Numbered from the stretch's first letter, positions 32,961 to 45,600 are shown. The stretch: DNA of 64,000 nucleotides from Linanthus parryae (GCA_023055425.1 JALGPY010000005.1:6535501-6599500); one strand, 5' to 3'. A program made the numbers and translations. Notes: generated from the letters alone by a model not told the origin.

Positions 32961-33300
32961 TCAGGGTCAATGAAGCAAGATGGCAATGAAGGAACCCGTC
33001 TCTTCAAGATACTGGCCAAATCATATTCCAAGAGGTGTTAAAATGGAGAGATTAACAATTTCCAATATCTCATGCATCTTAACACTCTTGCAAGGACGAG
33101 GATATGGTGACCTAACTCAGTATCCAGTTTTTCCCTGGGTTCTTGCAGACTATGAGAGTGAAATTTTGGGCGTGTCAGATCCTAAAACTTTCCGTAGGCT
33201 TGACAAGCCAATGGGTTGTGAAACACCCCTGGGTTCTGGAGAACAGGTTTAGATTAGATTTAAGAGAGAAGCAATCTGGAGAAAAGGTTTGTCTACTTCA
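32961..33300 (+). pseudogene. SPIRRIG exon 16 and end of exon 17, decayed
   Basis: Matches 23810-24080 (BEACH exon), then jumps to 24490-24545 (end of exon 17 and its donor GGAGAAAAGGTTTGTCTAC). Disabling changes: AAGAGGTGTTAA replaces AAGAGGTGGCAA and creates a stop in the BEACH frame; an inserted A in CTTGCAAGGACGAGG shifts the frame; about 400 bp between the two exons is deleted. No functional BEACH domain can be made. Confidence 0.9.
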
Positions 33301-35835
33301 TCGTTATTGTAATTTATGTTGTCTTTGTTGGATGTTGCTTTTGTTTGAGAGGTCAAGTAAAGTACTATGTGCCTATTGCTGCACATTGATCATAGTAGAT
33401 CTGCACTTATTGACTTCTCTTTCAGTCGCGATTTAACTAGTTCTCTCTCCAGAATATATGAGGAAGGAAGGACTAGGAGGACTGCTTCACTAGTTTATCA
33501 CTTATAGCCGGTGTTATGTATATAAAGGATAAACGGCTAGATAATCCAGAAGCATATGCTTGGCTCAGGGAATCATAGGGTATAAATGTGTAGATCTCAG
33601 AACATATATACCTCTCTACTTACGTTATATATACCCGCCAACCAACTTAAGGTAGTAGAACTTGCATTACACTGTCAAGTGCCAACCAAAGTCTAAAATC
33701 TCCTCGCAAGTCGAAACATACCGCCAATCAGATAAAGGTACTTGTAAAATCTGTATAAATGGGTTGCTGTACGTGCTCCACCTACTTCCACCTTGTAGGC
33801 TATTTTTTTTAGCATGTCCTATTTAAGTACATAAGCCGCAAGCCAACATAGCATATATGTTCCCTTCCCTTCCCTTCTCTTCAAGATCTGCAACCTGCAA
33901 GGGATAACTACATCAAGGTCTCAAGGACTTCTATAGTACTAGTGGTTCGGGAACAGTGGGATCCAGCACCATCATGAAGTTTCATTTAGCTGAAGGAGTA
34001 AAACAACTTGTAGGGAGTTCTAGAAATTCATTGCGCGTAAAACCCTCTTTTTTTGTGTGTGTTAATTAGTCTTTTGTGAGTTGAGATGAGACAAAAATGA
34101 GTGACATGAAGGTGACTTTGGGACACTTTTTTTTACTTATTTGGAGCAAAACAACATTGATGCAGTACTTTTTGGGGAATGCCTAACTGGGATGTAATAG
34201 GATCAGCTTCTTGGTACACATTACACGCTACTATTAAATTTGAGTAGGAGCTCCAAACTTGCTTCCTACGTGACCATTAACCTTTGTTGGCTTGTTTATC
34301 ACCTACTTGCTTTTAGTCTTATCTGCTCTTTTCTGCACATATAGGAAACTGACTTGTAATTTTGTCGTTGTATTTCAGATACCAGAGGTCCGAGTTGTAG
34401 TACGGCATGATCTGATCCTGGAGTTGTGCATGACTGATTAGGAGGTAAGTTAAAAGCATTGAATTAGTTATCTGATCTGGTTATGTAAGTAGATTCAGTG
34501 TCGTTGTCCTCTTCCGGGTTTATGCTTCTGTTTGAATGTTTTAGCATGCAATTTGGTTAAGGTGATACACTCCTTTTCCCTGTAGTTGGGGTCAGCCTAA
34601 CATGATACTTCTTCTGTGCAAGTAGCTTTATGTTGATTACTCTAGTATGAAAGCTGTACCATTTACTTCACTCTATGATGTTGTCTTGGATATACAACTC
34701 ATTAATATCCTTAAGAGTACATGTTATTAATTTTTTAGTATAACCTATTTAGAGGATGGCTGATTTTGCTAGCGAGAGGAACTGGGATCAGTTTCTGGGT
34801 TTTGATGGGTTCATAATTTTCGATTCCTGCTTCAGTTTCATCCCACAAAACCTATGCTACCCCTTGGTAATGTAATGCACCAATTCTCTCCATCCCTATT
34901 CTCTTCTATGGAAATACTAACAGATTGGTGACTTGGAAAATCTATTCTAATGGTTTGTGAATGCAAGCCCTATATCTGAGCTCATCATGTTTGCTGTGGC
35001 AGTTTCATAAAGACTTTAATGGTTTAGTGTTCTTGACTTGATGCTTGATGTTTTTTAGTTCGTTTAGTTAAGCTATTGATGCATTTGAATCCCCATCTCT
35101 TCTTTTCATGTGAATTGATATTTGCTCATCAGAGTGATTAGTTCTGCAAAGTATCAGGTCTTTTGCTGGGTATTGTTTTCACTTGTTTTGAATGCATTGT
35201 GTTCATCTTGTTGAAAATGGCACAGTTAGTCTACTTCCCTTATGCTCTGGTAATTTTATCTAATCATTGTGCCTTCTGTGTTTGGTTACAGTCAAGATAG
35301 CCCAGAAAAGTTTTCTTTGATCTCTAGTTTAAACAAGAAGAGAAGAAAAGATCTAAATACTGGTATAGGTATCACAGCCTTTTGAGTATGCTGGGATTTG
35401 TGCTTGAAATGCAAGTGACCACAAGAGTAACACTAATAATGTGGCCCTTGAGTTCTGATGCACTCATGCTTTGTGAGTTCTATTAATGTATGTGCAATGC
35501 ACTATTTTTTTGTTGATGTGATATTGAAATGCTGGGGTATTGGGTTTGCTCTTTTGCAATCAAGTTCTAAGAACGAGCTTTGTATGTTTTGTTTTTGCAG
35601 ATTGAAACGGAAAGGAGTTGCTCTGCTACTGCTTCTGAATCTGCATTCACATGTTTTTATGGAACTCTTGCTACTTGTATCTAGTTTTGGAACTTTTGGT
35701 TATTGTAGGAGCAATGAGTATTTTTGGAAGTTCTATTTAATGGTGTAATTTTTGTTGAATTAAATATGATATTATTTGAGATAGAATTAGACAACCAGTG
35801 TATTTGAGACTGAATCAGACCATTAGTGTATTAGT
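33301..35835. other. Intergenic; possible non-coding exons
   Basis: No protein gene recognised. Two segments have exon-like borders. About 34380-34444 runs from a TATTTCAG acceptor to GGAG/GTAAGT. The other starts about 35601 after TTTTTGCAG. They could be 3'-UTR exons of the PPR transcript or remnants of an older gene. A 22-bp match to SPIRRIG exon 14 (ACTGGTATAGGTATCACA) lies at 35362. Confidence 0.35.
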
Positions 35836-35853
35836 AAGGTTGTTATGCAAGGG

Positions 35854-35944
35854 CATAGATCAAGTGGTAGAGCGTTGGAAGCCCCTGCATGAAGTCTCGG
35901 ATTCAAACCCGGTTGATGACAAAGCAATTTCTCAAAAAAGAAAA
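35854..35944 (+). mobile_element. Short tRNA-derived SINE with target duplication
   Basis: A-box-like GATCAAGTGGTAGAGCG and B-box-like GGATTCAAACCC are followed by an A-rich tail. The element is bracketed by AAGGTTGTTATGCAAGGG (35836-35853) and AAGGTTGTCATGCAGGG (35945-35961), a target-site duplication of about 17 bp. Confidence 0.7.
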
Positions 35945-36439
35945 AAGGTTGTCATGCAGGGTATTTAGGGTCGGGTCTTGGTTGGGTCCAAGTCTGCATC
36001 GTCGGGTCTGGGTGTACCATAACGGGCCAGGTCTTTATGGGGTCAGGATCGGATTCGAATTCGGCCCATGGGGGGGGGGGGTTAAATTGTTATTTTAAGT
36101 TTAGTCCCCACAAAAATTTCACTATAACTCTCGCTAAAGTTCATAATATTTAGCCCCCACTAAATATTCACTATAGCCTACACACACCTTTTACAAATTT
36201 AATTTCACCCTTATTCTCTTCCGATTTTTCATATCTAACACCCACTGCAAGAAATTTTCCCAGATTGTCAACCATGTACAGAAAATACGGCCTAACTGGG
36301 GGGCAGGAGGGGTCAAAGTGTAATATCCTCTAGTAAAACTCAACTCCCTCCCGCACTTTCGTGTAGCAATAACATATGACACATAAGAGATTTGGCACAA
36401 ATAGTAACGGTTTCACCTTGTGTAGAGCCTCACACTTGG

Positions 36440-36610
36440 CAATCTCTGGAAAAAAAAGGGGAGAGATTCCAGAAGCCACCAGAGCCAATCTCTTTCCATT
36501 TCCTTTTCCTTTTTCTGGTATCAGTCTGGAGAGAAAGAGAAAGACAAAGACATCGAGAGAGAGAACTTCTGGAGATTGCTGGAGAGAGAGAGAGAGAGAG
36601 AGAGAGGAAG
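36440..36610 (+). promoter_or_regulatory. Presumed 5' UTR of DUF3700 gene, with (GA)n tract
   Basis: A CT/GA-rich leader with an uninterrupted GA repeat at 36582-36606 directly before the start codon. GA-rich leaders are common in plants and are potential BBR/BPC binding sites. No upstream ATG was seen within it, and no clear TATA box. Confidence 0.45.
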
Positions 36611-39600
36611 ATGTTAGCGGTATTCGATGAATCGGTGGCAAAGAGCCCTGAAGTCCTGAAATATCTCCGTTCGTCTGGGTCTGATTCGGCATTGAAAGAT
36701 GGATCGTTGTTTGGGCATTTCTCTTCTCTGATTCCGGACGCCATCGTCATCAATTTCGGAGCTGAAGGCGATGGTTTGATGGCCTACTCTGTTTCTCAGA
36801 ACCCACTTCTTCCTCGGTATGAATGAATTCCAAAATAATTTACCCCATTAATGAAGTTTCCATATGTTCTGTTCTATAATCATAATATATGGGAATTTTC
36901 TTCTCTTCAATGGGTAACTTCTTTTGAATTTTGATTACCCATCCAGATCATTTTATGATAACTTTTTTTGTGTGCAATCTGCAGTTGCGTTGTGTTAATT
37001 AATATTCATGTGATGCAAATAAAAATAATATAGTAATCTTCATGTTTCAATCATTTTGGAGGAGACGCATATTTGTGTTCTTGAAAAATGCATATTTGTC
37101 ATCTGTGCTCACTAGTTTTTCCACAATACCATTAAGACTATCTCCAACGGCAAAACGTTCTTTGGACTAAATTTCTTCATTCCATAAATTTTAGTCAATT
37201 TTTTGAGTTATTGCTTCGACGGTAGGCATATAGTTCGGTCACCATGATTATTTTTCATTTTTTAGTTTTCATTATTAACCAATCAACATATCTCTGTTAC
37301 GTTTGGATTTTTTTTTCCTCCATGAATTGTTGTAGGAGGCCAAAAATACAATTCTCTAAATTTGATGAAATAATGAAATAACTATATGATGTAAAAGTTG
37401 TGAAAACTGTGGGAGACGAAAGTGCTATTTAAAAAAAAAATGGTGAAATGGAGTTTTTGAGGGTTAACTGTGGGAGGCCGAACCATTTTTCTCCACTAAA
37501 TATACGATTTGGTGTAAAATTTGATATCAGCTGTGGGAGATGCTTTTACTCTTACTGTTGTCATAAAATAAGTAAGGTGCAAATTTCCTCCACCATCAGC
37601 TGTTGGAGCTGATTTTTCTGTAAAACGGGTGTAATTTTAGGCCTAGGACAAGGTTACACGTGCTGTTGGAGATGCTCTGATCTTAGTTTGGTTGGTTAGT
37701 TTTCTTTATTTTAATTGTTGTTATGTACCAAGTCTGTCCCAGGCAAGTCACCTAGAGCGGGAGCGAAGCGGGAGCGCGAACTGGAGCGGGAGCGGGAAAA
37801 CGTCTAATTTCAGAAAGATTGCATTTGAGAGCGTCACGAGAGCGTCTATATATAATATTTATTTACTATTATTTTATGAAGGAAACTAATATTTACATAT
37901 GATAATGTGATTTTACACATGAGAATATATTTGATTAAAGGGGTTGTCAATATTCATTTGTCAAATATGTTGCTTCAATAAGTAAGAATAATGTTTAAAT
38001 AGTTGAATGAGGAATTATCATGGTTTTTTTTTTCTCTCTCTAGAAATCCTCTAATTTCCAGAGATGAGACTTTAATAGTAAGGTACTGATCCTTCAATAT
38101 TTTGTGATTCAGTATCATCATCAGGTCACAAATCGATCGATATTAGTGAGATTTTGTGGGTCTGGGAGTTAAATTCTTGTAGTGTTAGTCGGAGGTGAGA
38201 AAATGGATCCAGATCTATCCATTAATCTGGATGATGATGAGGTCTTAACGGAAAAATTGGACAAGTTGACCCTAGTGGGGAAATTCTTCAGCAGCAAACC
38301 TATGAGTAGAAACACGATGAAAAGTGTAGCTAATGGGATCTGGGATCTGAAGAAGGGTTTAGAGGTGGAAAGGGTAGGTGATAACATCTTCGTGTTTCTT
38401 TTCGAAGACGAGGAAGATTACAGAAGGGTAAAGGAAAGGTCGCCGTGGGTTCTTAGTAAGACAAATCTACATCTTCTACAATGGCAGTGGGGTGAAAACC
38501 TGGAAGAGATGGATTTCTCGAAGGTTCCTTTCTGGGTACAGGTGAGAGGGGTCCCTTTGCAGAAGAGGTCGATCTCAAATGCCGAAAAGATTGCTGGAAG
38601 TTTAGGAAAGCTGTTAAAGCTGGATGGAGTCGAAAGAGGAATCGTGGGTATTAGACCTTATTTTCGGGTATTGGTGGAGATGGATACGAAGAAGCCCCTG
38701 CTTAAAGGGATGAGGATAAACCCTAATCAAAGGGATGCGTCCTGGATTAAATTCTCGTATGAGAGACTAGGTGACTTTTGCTATCGATGTGGGAGATTGG
38801 GGCATCGCGATTCTCAGTGTCGATTTGTTAATTGGAAGGAAGGAATGATTCCAGAATTTGGTCCAGAAATGAGGGCCAATTACATTAAGGAATCGCCAGC
38901 AGAAGCAGAGAAGAAGGCAGAACTTCGAAGAATCCAAAAGGCGAAAGCAGAGGAAGTATGGGAGAAGATTGGTAGAGCGGTGGCAGAGCGGCAAAGATTG
39001 GAGGAAGAACTGCAGAAAGTGTCACCGGCGGTGGAAGAGGAGGAAGAACAGGTGGCGCGTGTTTCAGAAACCCAGGGTGTGGAAGAAGAGCGCGTGGCGA
39101 GGATTAATGGACAGGATAAGGATACAGCTGGCAAACATCAGGTGCTGGCAGTGCGTACGAAGGATACGAATGAGCCAATTAGACAGCGCGTGATTCTTGT
39201 GAATGCAGCAGAGCGATGCGAAAGGACGGACTGTGAAGAGATACAGACGTCACGACGATTTGAGGAGTGTGGAGTACACGTGGCTGCGGCTGTGATAAAT
39301 CAGGAAGAAGAAATTAGGGTTTGTGAGGTGCAGGAGAAGGAAATGGGCCTTACAAGCCCATTAAGCAAAATGGATCTGGAGAGAGCCCAATCACAACAAT
39401 ATTTCGTTGAAGAGCCAGATAGCCCAAAAAAATTAAAAGAGTCCGGCAAGATCCAAAGCAAACCAAATTTTATTTGGGCTGTGCGTGACCACAAGGGGTC
39501 GACTAGACGGGTCATAACCCGAAATAAGAACAAACGGCCGTTAGACTTGAATGCAGAAGAAGAAGTGGAGCAAGTACCGGGTAACCCGTATTTTGATATC

Positions 39601-42600
39601 ACCATTTCGGATGTGTTTGATCGATTTGTTAATCTGAAGAGAAGGTCAATCATGTACAGAGCTGAAGAAGAAGTAAAAAAGAGGAAGACGATTAACAACT
39701 ATGAAGAGATTCTGGAACAAGAAGCACAGACGGATAAGGTGAAGCTGGTTAAAAATTTGCTATACACAAGACAGAGCCTGAGATTAAGAAACAGAGCAGG
39801 TAAATCCTCTCAGGCATATACTTTTCGTCTTTTCAAAGGTACTGAAGGAAATGTAGCAGAAGTGGGTTTAATAGAGCAGAAAGGGGATAAAGAGGAGAAA
39901 GATGAGGTGTTAAGTGAAGTGCCTTGTCATAGAAAGTTATGGTTTAAAGACATAGATAAATTGGCTGATGCAGAAGAATATAAAAGAGAGATTGAATTGT
40001 TAAAACAAGCAAGAAGAGATAGAAGGGATAAATTGTTGCAAACAGGGGAGAGGTTTGAATTAGCAGCAGCAAAGTTTAAAGGAATGTCTGAAGCAGAGAA
40101 GAAGCATAGTCCTGATAAGGTGGTGGTGGCTGACCTACAACAGCCACAAGGGTCATGTTGATTTTAAGCTGGAATGTGCAGGGGCTGGGAAGCACTCTCA
40201 CATTCCAGAGATTAAAAGGGTTGGTTACAACCCAGTTTCCCAGCATTTTATTTCTGTCTGAAACAAAAAACAAAAAAACAGTGGTTAATAAGCTGCAGAG
40301 GAGATTAAGGATTCCTAATGGTTTTGTGGTAGATCCAGTTAAAACTGCAGGTGGGCTAGCTCTTTGGTGGCTAGATGATATAAATTTAGAAGTTGTGTGG
40401 CACACTAGCAACTCTATAATTGCTAGAATTGAGATGAGGCAAGGTGAATGGGAAGTGTGGATTTTTGTTTATGCCCCAGCTAATTATAAGAATAGGGGTG
40501 TGTTTTGGAATGATATCAAGCAGCTAGCTAAGTCCATTACTGAGCCTTGGGTGGTAGTTGGAGACTGTAATGATTTCTTGAGCAATGAAGACAAAACTGG
40601 AGGAACAGCAGCTCACTCTTGGAGAATGAATAGATTCAGGAATTTTATTTCTGAATGTGGTTTAATGGATTTATGCTCACAAGGAATGGGGTACTCCTGG
40701 TCCAATAGAAGAGAAGGTAGAGAAGTTAGGGAATTATTGGATAGAGTTTTATTCAATTCAGACTGGGGAATTAAAAATCCAAGAGCTGTGGTTAAAAGGG
40801 AAGCCATTGTGGCTTCAGATCATTCTCCCATGTTTATCAATACTTCTCCTGGGTCAAAGAGGAAAGGAGCTATTTTCAAATTTGATGAAAACTGGAAGGA
40901 CTCTGAAAGTTGCAAAAACTGCATTGTTCAAAGTTGGAATGCACAGCAGTATGGAGGAGGCATCAGAAAGTTGGTGAAGAAGTTATTTACTTGCAGAGAG
41001 GAGTTAAAGAAGTGGAAAGCTGCAAATGAGGTAAATTATAAAAAGCAAATTGCTAAGCTTGAAGGTGATTTAGTTGAATTGCAAACAGCTGCAGATTCAG
41101 ATACAAATTGGAATGTGCAAGAATTAGTGAAAGCTCAACTAAAAGAAGTCTGGAAGAAAGAAGAACTTTATTGGAAACAGAAGTCAAGAATTAACTATCT
41201 CAAAGCTGGAGATAGGAACACTAAATTCTTTTACTTATCTACAATACAGAGAAGACATAGAAACACTGTTTTGAAAATCAAAAGAGAGGATGGAAGCTGG
41301 ATAGAGGAAGAGCAGGGAGTGGTGGATCAATTCAATAAGTTCTATAAGAAATTATTTACTTCTAAGGGTCAAAGGCAGTGGTACTCTGTTCTGGAGGTGG
41401 TGCCTCTCTTGATTTCTGAAATGGATAACCAGGAGTTGTTGAAGTGTCCTACTGAGGAAGAAATAAAAGGAGTAGTGTTTAGTTTTGACCCTGGGAAGGC
41501 TCCTGGATTTGATGGTTTGACTGGAGTGTTTTATCAAAGTAATTGGGAGGTCATTAAAAAGGATATGGTGGAGGCAATAGTAGACTTTTTCAAGACAGGA
41601 GTGCTTTCTAAGAGCATTAACAAGACAGTGATCTCTGTTATTCCCAAGATTAAACACCCTGAAGAGGTATCACACTTTAGACCAATTGCACTATGCACAT
41701 TTCTATATAAAGTGATAGCAAAGGTACTTGCTAATAGATTGAAGAAGGTTCTTCCTAAGATGATCTCTCAAGAACAGTCAGCTTTTGTCCCAGGAAGAAT
41801 GATACAAGACAATATTTTTATAGCTCAAGAATATTTCCATTTTATTTCACATAAAAAGAAGGGCAAGAAAGGGTGTTTGGCTATGAAGCTAGATTTGAAC
41901 AAGGCTTATGATAGAGCTGAATGGGATTTTTTAGCAGCTGTGATGAGGAAGTTTGGTTTTGCTAAACAGTGGATTGAGATGATTATGGAGTGTGTTTCAA
42001 CAGTGACCTCTTGTGTGAAGATCAATGGTAATTTGGGTGCATATTTTGAACCTCAGAGAGGTCTTAGACAAGGGGACCCTTTGTCCCCTTATCTGTTTGT
42101 TATTATTATGGAGGTGCTATCTTTAAACTTGAAAAGGAAGACTAGGGATGAGGAGATTAGAGGAGTGGCTATTGCTAAAAAGAGAGTGTGGATAAACCAC
42201 CTTTTCTTTGCAGATGATTCATTAATCTTCACAGAAGCTAAGGAAGAGGTAGTGATGAAGTTTCTGAAGACTTTGAGTCAGTTTTGTGAAGCTTCAGGAA
42301 TGGAGATTAACATCAATAAATCAGGTATTTTGTTCTCTCCAAATACAGATGCTGATAATGTGGGAAAGATCACTGCCTTATGTCAAATACCTGCTTTGGA
42401 TAAAAATATTAAATATCTGGGAATACCTGCTTTCTGGGGAAAGTCCAAGACAGAGTCTTTGAAGTACATTTTAGAAAGAATTGAAGATCTTTTGCAAGGG
42501 TGGATAAAGAGGAATTTGTCAACAGCTGGCAGAGAAGTAATTCTCAAAGCAATTGCATATGCAATTCCAAGCTATACAATGTCTTGTGTAGCCTTTCCTA

Positions 42601-45600
42601 AAAAGATGTGTAACAAGATTGCCCAAGTTATCAGGAAATTTTTTTGGGGTGCAGGACCAAAAGCTAGGAAGGTGCATTGGCTAAATTGGGAGAAGGTGGC
42701 TAAAAGGAAGTTTGAGGGAGGAATTGGCTTTAGACATATTAAAAGCTTTAACACAGCTTTATTGGCTAAACAGTGTTGGAGAATTGATAAGAATAGTGAA
42801 TCTCTTGTTGCCAAAGTTTTACAAGCTAAACACTATCCAAAAGGCAATTTGTGGAATGCTCAATTGGGACACAACCCTTCTTGGGTATGGCATAGTTTAT
42901 TGGAAGGGAGGAGGTTATTAGTTGAAAATATGGTGTGGATGATAGGTGATGGGAAGAGTGTGAATGTAGGAGATGACAGATGGGTGGCCTCCCTGCAGAA
43001 TTTCAAGGTGAAGGAGAATGATAAAATCAGTAAAGAGCTTAGAGTGGAGGATCTGATAAATACTCATACAAGGAGGTGGAAAGTCTCTTTGGTTAAAAAT
43101 CTGTTTGATAAGGAAGAGGTGAAAGCAATTTTGAATACTAGAATTGCATGGTTTGGGGGTTCTGATTTTGTGGTGTGGCCTTTTGAGAAAAGTGGGGAGT
43201 TCACAGTCAAATCAGGGACTAGGAAAGCTCAAGAGAAATTGAACTGCAGAAGTGAAAATGTGAGTTCTAAAGCCTCTTCTTCTCTATATTATTCTAAGGA
43301 ATATTGGAAACAAGTGTGGAGTACCCAGTTGCCACCCAAAATCTCTCATTTTTGGTGGAGATTGAGTCATAACTCTATAGCAACTCTACAAAAGCTGTTT
43401 TTAAGGAAATGTGCACCCTCAGCTGTGTGTAAAATTTGTGATCTTGAGGAGGAGTCAATTGAGCATTGTTTGTTTCAATGCAAGTGGACAATGCCTGTGT
43501 GGTTCACAATGGGGTTAATGACCCCAGATATGTGTTCTAAGATAGGAAATGTTCAAAAATGGCTGGTTGAATTAATGGAGCTAGTGGAGCAGAAAGAATT
43601 ATCAGAGGTTGATTTATGGAGAAATATTATCTGCTGCTGGGCTATTTGGAATGCTAGGTGTAAATTTGTCTTTGATGGGATCAATTTAAATCCCAAGTTA
43701 ACAGCAGATAGTTGCTGCAGATTCTACTGGGAGGTAGTTAGTGCAAGTGGTAAGGAGGTGGAGGCTAAGAAGTCTAGAGGAGCAAGGAAAATCAAAGAAG
43801 TGAATGAGTCAAAGTGGCAGGCCCCAGAGAGAGATCAGCTGAAATGTAACACTGATGCTGGGTGGAATGCAGAAACAGAGCAGGCTCAGTTAAGCTGGGT
43901 TATCAGAGACCATTTTGGACAAATTAAAGACTGGGGATGGAGTTCTGAGGTTGCAGATTCAGTGCTGATTGGGGAGGCTCTAGCATTGAGGTTAGCAGTA
44001 TGGAAAGCTCAGAAATGGAGTAGCAAATTGATATTATTTGAAAGTGATAGCAAGATTTTGGTGGATGCAGTCAGAAGAATAGATAAGAGGTGGGAGATAG
44101 CTGGGATGGTAGAAGATATTAGAAGAGGTTTGAAGTTATTGAATGCGGATATTAGATGGATTCCCAGATCTCAAAACAAAGTAGCTGATGAAATTGTCAA
44201 GTTAGTGCAGTCAGGAAATTTTTCTGGTTTAGCAGAAGGAATTTTTGATAGTGATCAGGTGGATAAGTGTAATCTGAATTTGAGTGTTTAATGAAATTTG
44301 TTTGTTTTGGCAAAAAAAAAAAAAGTTTAAATAGTTGAATTATCAAACTGACACATAATAAGTTGATATTAATCATCTACTATAGTTCAACTAATGGTAA
44401 ATTGGCTTTAAAAAGTAATTCGCCTACGAAAACGAGCTCTCTATTTTCTAGAGCGCCCTTGGAGCGAGGTTTGGTCTCCAAAGCGCCAGAGCGGGGTTTG
44501 GGAGCGAGAGCGATGCCTCTTGGAGAGGTTTTAGGTGACTATCTTCCTTCCCAATTTGATTTTTGTCACTATTCACTGGGTCACTTTGACCCGATAATTT
44601 GAATAGCGAACCGATGTAATTTTTTGATAATTTTTTCATGGTGTTGTAGAGTAAAAGGTGCTCTATAATATGGTGAAAAAATTATCAAAAAATTGTATTA
44701 TTTTGCTATCCAAATCACCCGGTCAAAGTGACCCAGATACGAGTCAAAAAAGTCAGATGGGAAGAAAGAGCTGGGACGGACTGGTATCACACTGCATAAT
44801 GCATATACTACTTTTAACCTACAATCAGTAAATTCTTCTATTCTGGTGAAAATAAGATGAAAATTGCGATCATTTTATGCTTCTATTTTTTATCTGATCT
44901 GGAATGCAAGGCAAGGCAAGAATGTTGGATGTTTTGTTTACTTACAAAATAAACAGAGAAAATGAAAATCAATGGTATGAAATCACTATCTTCAAAGAGA
45001 TTTCTCATTGTCTATTCTATGGCCATGAAATCGCTCACATCAAAGAGAAGACCATTTTTCCCGCTTGATATCTAGGTTCTGATTTCAGGATACAGCAGAC
45101 ATGTAAAAAGAAATGCTTATCTTATATTGTTTGTGCTGTTGTGCTGATGACGCTCTTCTTCGTATCACAGGTTGTTTTCTTCTGTGGATAACATATACTG
45201 CTCCTTCCAAGGGCACATCGAGAACATAGGACCGCTGAAAACACAGTATGGTTTGAGCAAGACGGCCAATGAAGTGAGCATTATAATTGAGGCTTATCGT
45301 ACCCTGCGAGACAGAGGTCCCTATCCTCCAGACCAGGTCGTGCGCGACTTGAGTGGCAAGTTTGCATTCATACTGTACGATAGCTCCTTGAAGTCCATCT
45401 TCATTGCTGCTGTAAGTATATAAACTATGTTATCTTTTATTTATATGTTGTTGCTCCAAGTTCATTGAAAAGCTTCCAGGGTTTATCAATTTCATGTATA
45501 TTAGGTGTTACCTTTCAGTATCCGGCCTTTTATCTGCATTCCAGGGACTCGTTTAGGTAAGGTCCAAGAAAGAAAAGGATATGATGTGTATTGAGATATG

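Larger units (their letters stand above)
38009..44324 (+). mobile_element. Full-length L1-type LINE, both ORFs intact
   Basis: The 6.3-kb element is flanked by a perfect 16-bp target duplication GTTTAAATAGTTGAAT (37993-38008 and 44325-44340). It ends in 13 A (44312-44324) and has a short 5' leader (38009-38202). ORF1 (CCHC knuckle) and ORF2 (endonuclease, RT, zinc-binding and RNase H) are uninterrupted. It lies in sense orientation in intron 1 of the DUF3700 gene. The exact duplication, pure tail and open frames indicate a recent insertion. The leader begins GAGGAATTATCA, which resembles the right flank (AATTATCAAAC), so the 5' border could shift by a few bases. Confidence 0.95.

Noticed and set aside
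36392..36610. In-frame upstream extension of DUF3700 exon 1
   Set aside because: The extension translates the GA-repeat leader; the family N-terminus begins at the ATG at 36611.
39300..39698. 132-codon frame antisense to LINE ORF1
   Set aside because: Shadow of the ORF1 coding strand; ORF1 has the domain evidence.
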